Source: Elusimicrobiota bacterium
GTDB lineage: Bacteria > Elusimicrobiota > Elusimicrobia > UBA1565 > UBA9628
NCBI GenBank assembly: GCA_030696455.1
Contig: JAUYSH010000003.1
Location: forward strand, 1 to 36,421
Direction: 5' to 3'
DNA length: 36,421 nt
Below, piece after piece: positions 33,205 through 36,421 of the stretch. The translations under genes were made by a program, and so were the position numbers. The notes below the pieces were generated by a model, which ran no database searches, was not told the origin of the DNA, and saw only the letters and a list, made by a program, of their open reading frames with translations. The stretch's first letter is position 1, and each line of letters starts with the position of its first letter.

Positions 33205-34566
33205 ATGGCCAAGAAAGTGAAGGCGGACGCGTCGCGGCAGCCGTTCCAGTACCCCCTGAAGAGGGAGTTCGTGGAACCGGATTGGACGCGCCTTCCCGGC
33301 TATAAGGGCGTCACCAAGGAGCAGTGGGAGTCGGCGCTGTGGCAGCGGCAGCACTCGGCCAAGAATCTGAAGGACCTCAAGGACGCGTTCGGGCCGTTCC
33401 TCACGGACGAGCTCGCCGAGGAGATCGTCAAGGACCAGAACGAGAAGGCGACGATGTCCCTCCTCATCCCTCCTCAGATGCTCAACACGATGAACGAGAA
33501 GGACCTCAAGAGCGACCCGGTCCGCCGCTACATGATCCCCATCGTGTCCGACCGCCATCCGGAATGGCCGAATCATCCCAAGGCGAGCCGCGACAGCCTG
33601 CACGAGTCGGAGATGTGGGCGACCGAGGGCCTGACGCACCGCTACCCGACCAAGGTGCTCGCCGAGATGATCGCGACCTGCCCGCAGTACTGCGGCCACT
33701 GCACGCGCATGGACCTCGTCGGGAACTCGGTGCCCCAGGTGACCAAGCACAAGTTCGAGGGCCTGCCCAAGGACCGCTACGGCTCGATGCTCGAGTACCT
33801 GCGCAAGACGCCCTCCGTGCGCGACGTGGTGGTCTCCGGCGGCGACGTGGCCAACGTGCCGATCGCCCAGCTCGAGGCGTTTTTGATGGAGTTGATGGAC
33901 ATTCCCAACATCAAGGACATCCGCCTGGCCACCAAGGGGCTTCAAGGCCTTCCTCAGCACTTTCTGCAGGACGAGGTGCTCAAGGCGCTCGAGCGCATCT
34001 CCAAGCGCGCGTGGGACCGCGGCATCGACATCGCCGTGCACACCCACGTCAACCACGCCCAGCAGGTGACGCCGCTCGTGGGCAAGGCCGTGCGCAAGCT
34101 GCTCGAGATGGGCTTCCGGGACGTGCGCAACCAGGGCGTCTTGCTGCGCGGCGTGAACACCACGCAAAAAGACCTGCTCGAGCTGTGCTTCATGCTGCTC
34201 GACCACGCGAAGATCATGCCGTACTACTTCTACATGGCCGACATGATCCCGAACTCGGAGCACTGGCGACTGTCGATCGCGGAAGGCCAGAAGCTGCAGC
34301 ACGACATCATGGGCTACCTGCCCGGCTTCGCCACGCCGCGCGTGACGGTCGACGTGCCTTACGTCGGCAAGCGCTGGATCCATCAGCTCGCCGACTACGA
34401 CAGGGTCAAGGGCATCTCCTACTGGACGAAGTCCTACCGCACCGGCATCGAGGCCGACGACGAGGAGGCCCTGACGCGCCGCTACGAGTACCTGGACCCG
34501 GTTTACACCTTGCCCGCCGAGGGGCAGGCGTTCTGGCGCAAGGAAGCCGCCGCCGTCGCCGGCTGA
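33205..34566 (+). CDS. kamA: L-lysine 2,3-aminomutase family (radical SAM, PLP)
   Basis: 453 residues. GLTHRYPTKVLAEMIATCPQYCGHC carries the radical SAM cysteines C159, C163 and C166, and VVVSGGDVANVPIAQLE the SAM motif. RNQGVLLRGVNTTQKDL and KIMPYYFYMADM are family hallmarks. Asp346 and Asp383 stand where the clostridial enzyme has the two Asp residues that hold the lysine side-chain amine, which argues against glutamate 2,3-aminomutase. Lys389 is the likely PLP lysine, one residue closer to the Asp than in the clostridial protein, and the CTRMDLVG segment differs from the usual CTRRR. The product would be beta-lysine. Substrate is likely but unproven. Confidence 0.85.
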   Translation: MAKKVKADASRQPFQYPLKREFVEPDWTRLPGYKGVTKEQWESALWQRQHSAKNLKDLKDAFGPFLTDELAEEIVKDQNEKATMSLLIPPQMLNTMNEKDLKSDPVRRYMIPIVSDRHPEWPNHPKASRDSLHESEMWATEGLTHRYPTKVLAEMIATCPQYCGHCTRMDLVGNSVPQVTKHKFEGLPKDRYGSMLEYLRKTPSVRDVVVSGGDVANVPIAQLEAFLMELMDIPNIKDIRLATKGLQGLPQHFLQDEVLKALERISKRAWDRGIDIAVHTHVNHAQQVTPLVGKAVRKLLEMGFRDVRNQGVLLRGVNTTQKDLLELCFMLLDHAKIMPYYFYMADMIPNSEHWRLSIAEGQKLQHDIMGYLPGFATPRVTVDVPYVGKRWIHQLADYDRVKGISYWTKSYRTGIEADDEEALTRRYEYLDPVYTLPAEGQAFWRKEAAAVAG

Positions 34567-34567
34567 G

Positions 34568-35026
34568 CTAGCGAGGGGCCGAGCCGAGGTACAGGCGGAT
34601 CCCGACGCCGCCGTCGGCGTTGACGCCGCCCGACGGCGTCATGCGGAACACCGGCCCGGCCTCGGCGAAGACCTCGATCGGCTGGCGCGAGAGGCGCCAG
34701 GTCAGGCCGAGCATCGTGCGTATCCCGAACTGCGTGTCCGACGCGGTCTCCAGGCGAGGGCCCGCGCCGAGGTAGACGCCCAGCTTGCCCTCATCGATCG
34801 GGGGCAGGAGGTTCCAGGCGTGATAGAGGAAGTCGCCCCAGAGGACCGTCGAGCCGCTGAAGCCGACCCCGACGTCCATCGCGTAGACGTCATCGAACCA
34901 CAGCTTGGCCGTGCCTCCGATCGGATCGCCCGCGATGACGCCGACGCCGACCTCCTTGAAAGGGCCCTGCGCCGCGGCGGCCAGAGGCGCGGCGGCGAGC
35001 GACAGCGCGATCATGATCGTTTTCAC
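34568..35026 (-). CDS. Small outer-membrane beta-barrel protein
   Basis: 152 residues from GTG 35026. A signal peptide (MKTIMIALSLAAAPLAAAAQ) is followed by alternating strands: GVGVIAGDPIGGTAKLWF, AMDVGVGFSGSTVLWGDFLY, LGVYLGAGPRLETA, GIRTMLGLTWRLS and GGVGIRLYLG at the end. The pattern is that of a small eight-stranded barrel. The GDPIGGTAKLWF opening resembles a family of short barrels of unknown function. It is convergent with kamA with one base between the stops. Confidence 0.72.
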   Translation of the reverse strand: MKTIMIALSLAAAPLAAAAQGPFKEVGVGVIAGDPIGGTAKLWFDDVYAMDVGVGFSGSTVLWGDFLYHAWNLLPPIDEGKLGVYLGAGPRLETASDTQFGIRTMLGLTWRLSRQPIEVFAEAGPVFRMTPSGGVNADGGVGIRLYLGSAPR

Positions 35027-35032
35027 GGCGAT

Positions 35033-35038
35033 ATTATA
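35033..35038 (-). promoter_or_regulatory. -10 box TATAAT, leaderless promoter of the barrel gene
   Basis: TATAAT on the minus strand ends six bases before GTG 35026, without a Shine-Dalgarno between. Confidence 0.65.
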
Positions 35039-35112
35039 TCACCGTCCGGAGGAGGGCGCCCGTCAAATACTTTCTAAATTATCGGGCGGGCGCGCGGGCG
35101 CGCGGAAATCGC

Positions 35113-35118
35113 TATCAT
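35113..35118 (+). promoter_or_regulatory. -10 box TATCAT, leaderless promoter of the TPR gene
   Basis: TATCAT ends five bases before GTG 35124. The GAGG between box and start is too close to the start to act as a normal Shine-Dalgarno. Confidence 0.5.
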
Positions 35119-35123
35119 GAGGC

Positions 35124-36053
35124 GTGAGCCGTTTTAAACCGATCTTGCTTTGCCTCCTGTTGAGCGCGTGCGCCGGCGGCGTCGAGTGGCGCCGCGACTG
35201 GGAGCTGGGCGGCCGGGCCCTGAGCCGCGGCCGGCTCGCCGAGGCCGAGCCCGCGCTGGGCGCGGCGCTTTCCCGCGCGGAGGGGTTCGGGCCCCAGGAC
35301 CCGCGCCTGGCGGCCTCCCTCAACGCGCTCGGCGACCTGCGCATGGCCCAGGGCGCGCCGTCGAAGGCGGAGGCCCTTTACCGCCGCGCGCTGGTGATCA
35401 TGGAGAAGCGCTTCGGCCCCGACGCCCCCGAGACCGCCGCCGCGATCGCCTACCTCGCCGAGGCCTGCGCCGCCTCCGGCAAGGAGGACGAGGCGGCCCG
35501 GCTCCTGCGCCGCGCCTTGGCCTCCGCCGAGAAAGATCCGAAGCGCCACGTCGAAGCCGCCGCGCGGCTGTCCGAGCTCGGCGGCCTGCAGCGCGCCCGC
35601 GGCCGCGAGGACGAGGCCGCCGCGGCGTACCGCCGAGCGCTGGCGATCACGCAAAAGGCCCTGGGCCCGTCGAGCCGCTTCACCGCCGACCGCCTCACCG
35701 ACCTGGCGCTTTTCCATCATGCGCGGGGAGACTTCGCCGAGGCGGACGATTATTACCGGCGCGCTTTGGCCGTCAAGGAAAAGGTGCTGGGCCCCGGGCA
35801 CCCGGAGACGGAGGCGGCCTTGAACGACCTCGCGCTGTTCTACGAGGCGCAGGAGAAGCTCGACGAGGCGGAGGCGCTGTACCGGCGCGCCGTCGACCAG
35901 CTCGAGAAGGCGCACGGCAAGAGCAGCCCCCGCCTCGCCGGTACCCTGGGGCACTACGCCCACCTGCTGCGCCGCCGCGGCCGCGCCGTCCAGGCCGCGG
36001 ATCTGGAGGCCCGCGCCCGCCGCCTGATCCACCGAGGGAAAGCGCCCCGATGA
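35124..36053 (+). CDS. TPR-repeat lipoprotein
   Basis: 309 residues from GTG 35124. The signal sequence ends in a lipobox LLSAC with the lipidated cysteine at position 16. About six tetratricopeptide repeats follow, several of the kinesin-light-chain type with YRRALVIMEKRFGPDAPETA and YRRALAVKEKVLGPGHPETE. It should be a membrane-anchored protein-interaction scaffold. It overlaps the following sensor gene as ATGA, so it may modulate that sensor. Confidence 0.82.
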   Translation: MSRFKPILLCLLLSACAGGVEWRRDWELGGRALSRGRLAEAEPALGAALSRAEGFGPQDPRLAASLNALGDLRMAQGAPSKAEALYRRALVIMEKRFGPDAPETAAAIAYLAEACAASGKEDEAARLLRRALASAEKDPKRHVEAAARLSELGGLQRARGREDEAAAAYRRALAITQKALGPSSRFTADRLTDLALFHHARGDFAEADDYYRRALAVKEKVLGPGHPETEAALNDLALFYEAQEKLDEAEALYRRAVDQLEKAHGKSSPRLAGTLGHYAHLLRRRGRAVQAADLEARARRLIHRGKAPR

Positions 36054-36421
36054 GAGCCCCGAACCTGCGCACCCAGCTCGTGCTCGTCACCGGCCTGGTC
36101 TGGGTCTATTCCCTCGGCGTCGGCGCCTCCCACCGGAAGCAGAGCCGCGCGCACGAGCGGCTCGAGGCGGCCTTTCAGCAGGGGCTCACCGTGCTGGCCA
36201 CCTTGCCCCGGCTGCGCGACGAGCTCCGACGCGTCGACCAGAACGGCGACCAATTCCTGCTCTCCGGGCAGGCGTCCTGGCTCGAGCGCCGCGAGGAAAG
36301 CCTCGTGCGCGTGCGCTCGGCGCTGGGCGAGCTCGAGGCGGCCGCCGCCGATCCGCGGGCGCGCGCCTCGGTCGCCGAGGCCGACCGGCGCCTGACCGCC
36401 TACCTCGCCGAGCGCAGCCCT
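36050..36421 (+). CDS. N-terminus of a membrane sensor with a CHASE3-like domain (partial)
   Basis: 124 residues are visible before the window ends. A membrane segment (TQLVLVTGLVWVYSLGVGA) leads into a helical extracytoplasmic region with NGDQFLLSGQASWLERREES, resembling the CHASE3 pattern of sensor kinases and chemoreceptors. The output domain is not in the window, so kinase or receptor cannot be decided. The start overlaps the TPR lipoprotein stop. Confidence 0.6.
   Translation, partial: MRAPNLRTQLVLVTGLVWVYSLGVGASHRKQSRAHERLEAAFQQGLTVLATLPRLRDELRRVDQNGDQFLLSGQASWLERREESLVRVRSALGELEAAAADPRARASVAEADRRLTAYLAERSP

Noticed and set aside
33205-34566. Glutamate 2,3-aminomutase for the KamA-family protein
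   Set aside because: Asp346 and Asp383 match the lysine-binding pair of lysine 2,3-aminomutase, which the glutamate enzyme replaces.

Overview
The window is high-GC bacterial DNA with tightly packed genes, many overlapping by an ATGA/GTGA at their junction. The best lineage clue is a cell-surface protein (14044-14754) with an N-terminal 'LSTYYPAPSGVY' block of a type I associate with Elusimicrobiota and related phyla. The alanine/proline-rich secreted hydrolase at 28928 and the outer-membrane barrel at 34568 fit a Gram-negative of that kind. The assignment is an inference; no rRNA or marker gene is present.

Region 1 (1-13995, all minus strand) is the most unusual part. It is an expanded His-Xaa-Ser (Hxs) type peptide-modification locus. 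A 165-residue precursor (2041-2538) carries 26 tandem His-X-Ser units (one HTS, then 25 HGS) and a Cys-rich tail. Around it lie two HxsB-like radical SAM proteins with intact clusters, one HxsB homologue that has lost its radical SAM cysteines, four HxsD-like small proteins in two subfamilies, six further radical SAM proteins and a class V aminotransferase of the cysteine desulfurase type. That makes eight intact radical SAM proteins and one pseudo-enzyme in 14 kb. The HxsD/HxsB genes form two related modules, one intact (2558-6525) and one decayed or repurposed (6587-8654). Transcription probably starts at 13995 from a leaderless promoter and again at an internal TTGACA-N17-TACACT promoter just before 6525. 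The leftmost gene runs off the window.

Region 2 (14044-15337, minus) holds the surface protein and a stand-alone protein resembling the C-terminal helical part of cysteinyl-tRNA synthetase.

Region 3 (15361-26845, plus) contains two class III aminotransferases, a PruA-like aldehyde dehydrogenase and the two subunits of a CoA-transferase, split by a DNA glycosylase, two large hairpins and a small XRE regulator. These are followed by a HAD-like protein, a membrane protein, the ABC-F factor EttA and a GT-C-type membrane glycosyltransferase. With the lysine 2,3-aminomutase at 33205, the first block suggests a route from L-lysine through beta-lysine and 3-aminoadipate to 3-oxoadipyl-CoA. This is a hypothesis.

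Region 4 (26817-32320) carries acyl-CoA dehydrogenase, 3-hydroxyacyl-CoA dehydrogenase, two alpha/beta-hydrolases and a 3-hydroxybutyrate dehydrogenase, i.e. C4 acyl/3-hydroxybutyrate metabolism. A REP-associated tyrosine transposase bounded by inverted REP copies (32337-33192) sits between the divergent 3-hydroxybutyrate dehydrogenase and lysine aminomutase genes. The right end has an outer-membrane barrel protein, a TPR lipoprotein and the start of a membrane-bound sensor.

A window-wide pattern: ten genes that begin transcription units have a TANNNT -10 box ending 5-7 bases before the start codon, with no Shine-Dalgarno. This implies leaderless mRNAs. Genes inside operons use Shine-Dalgarno sites or stop/start overlaps.
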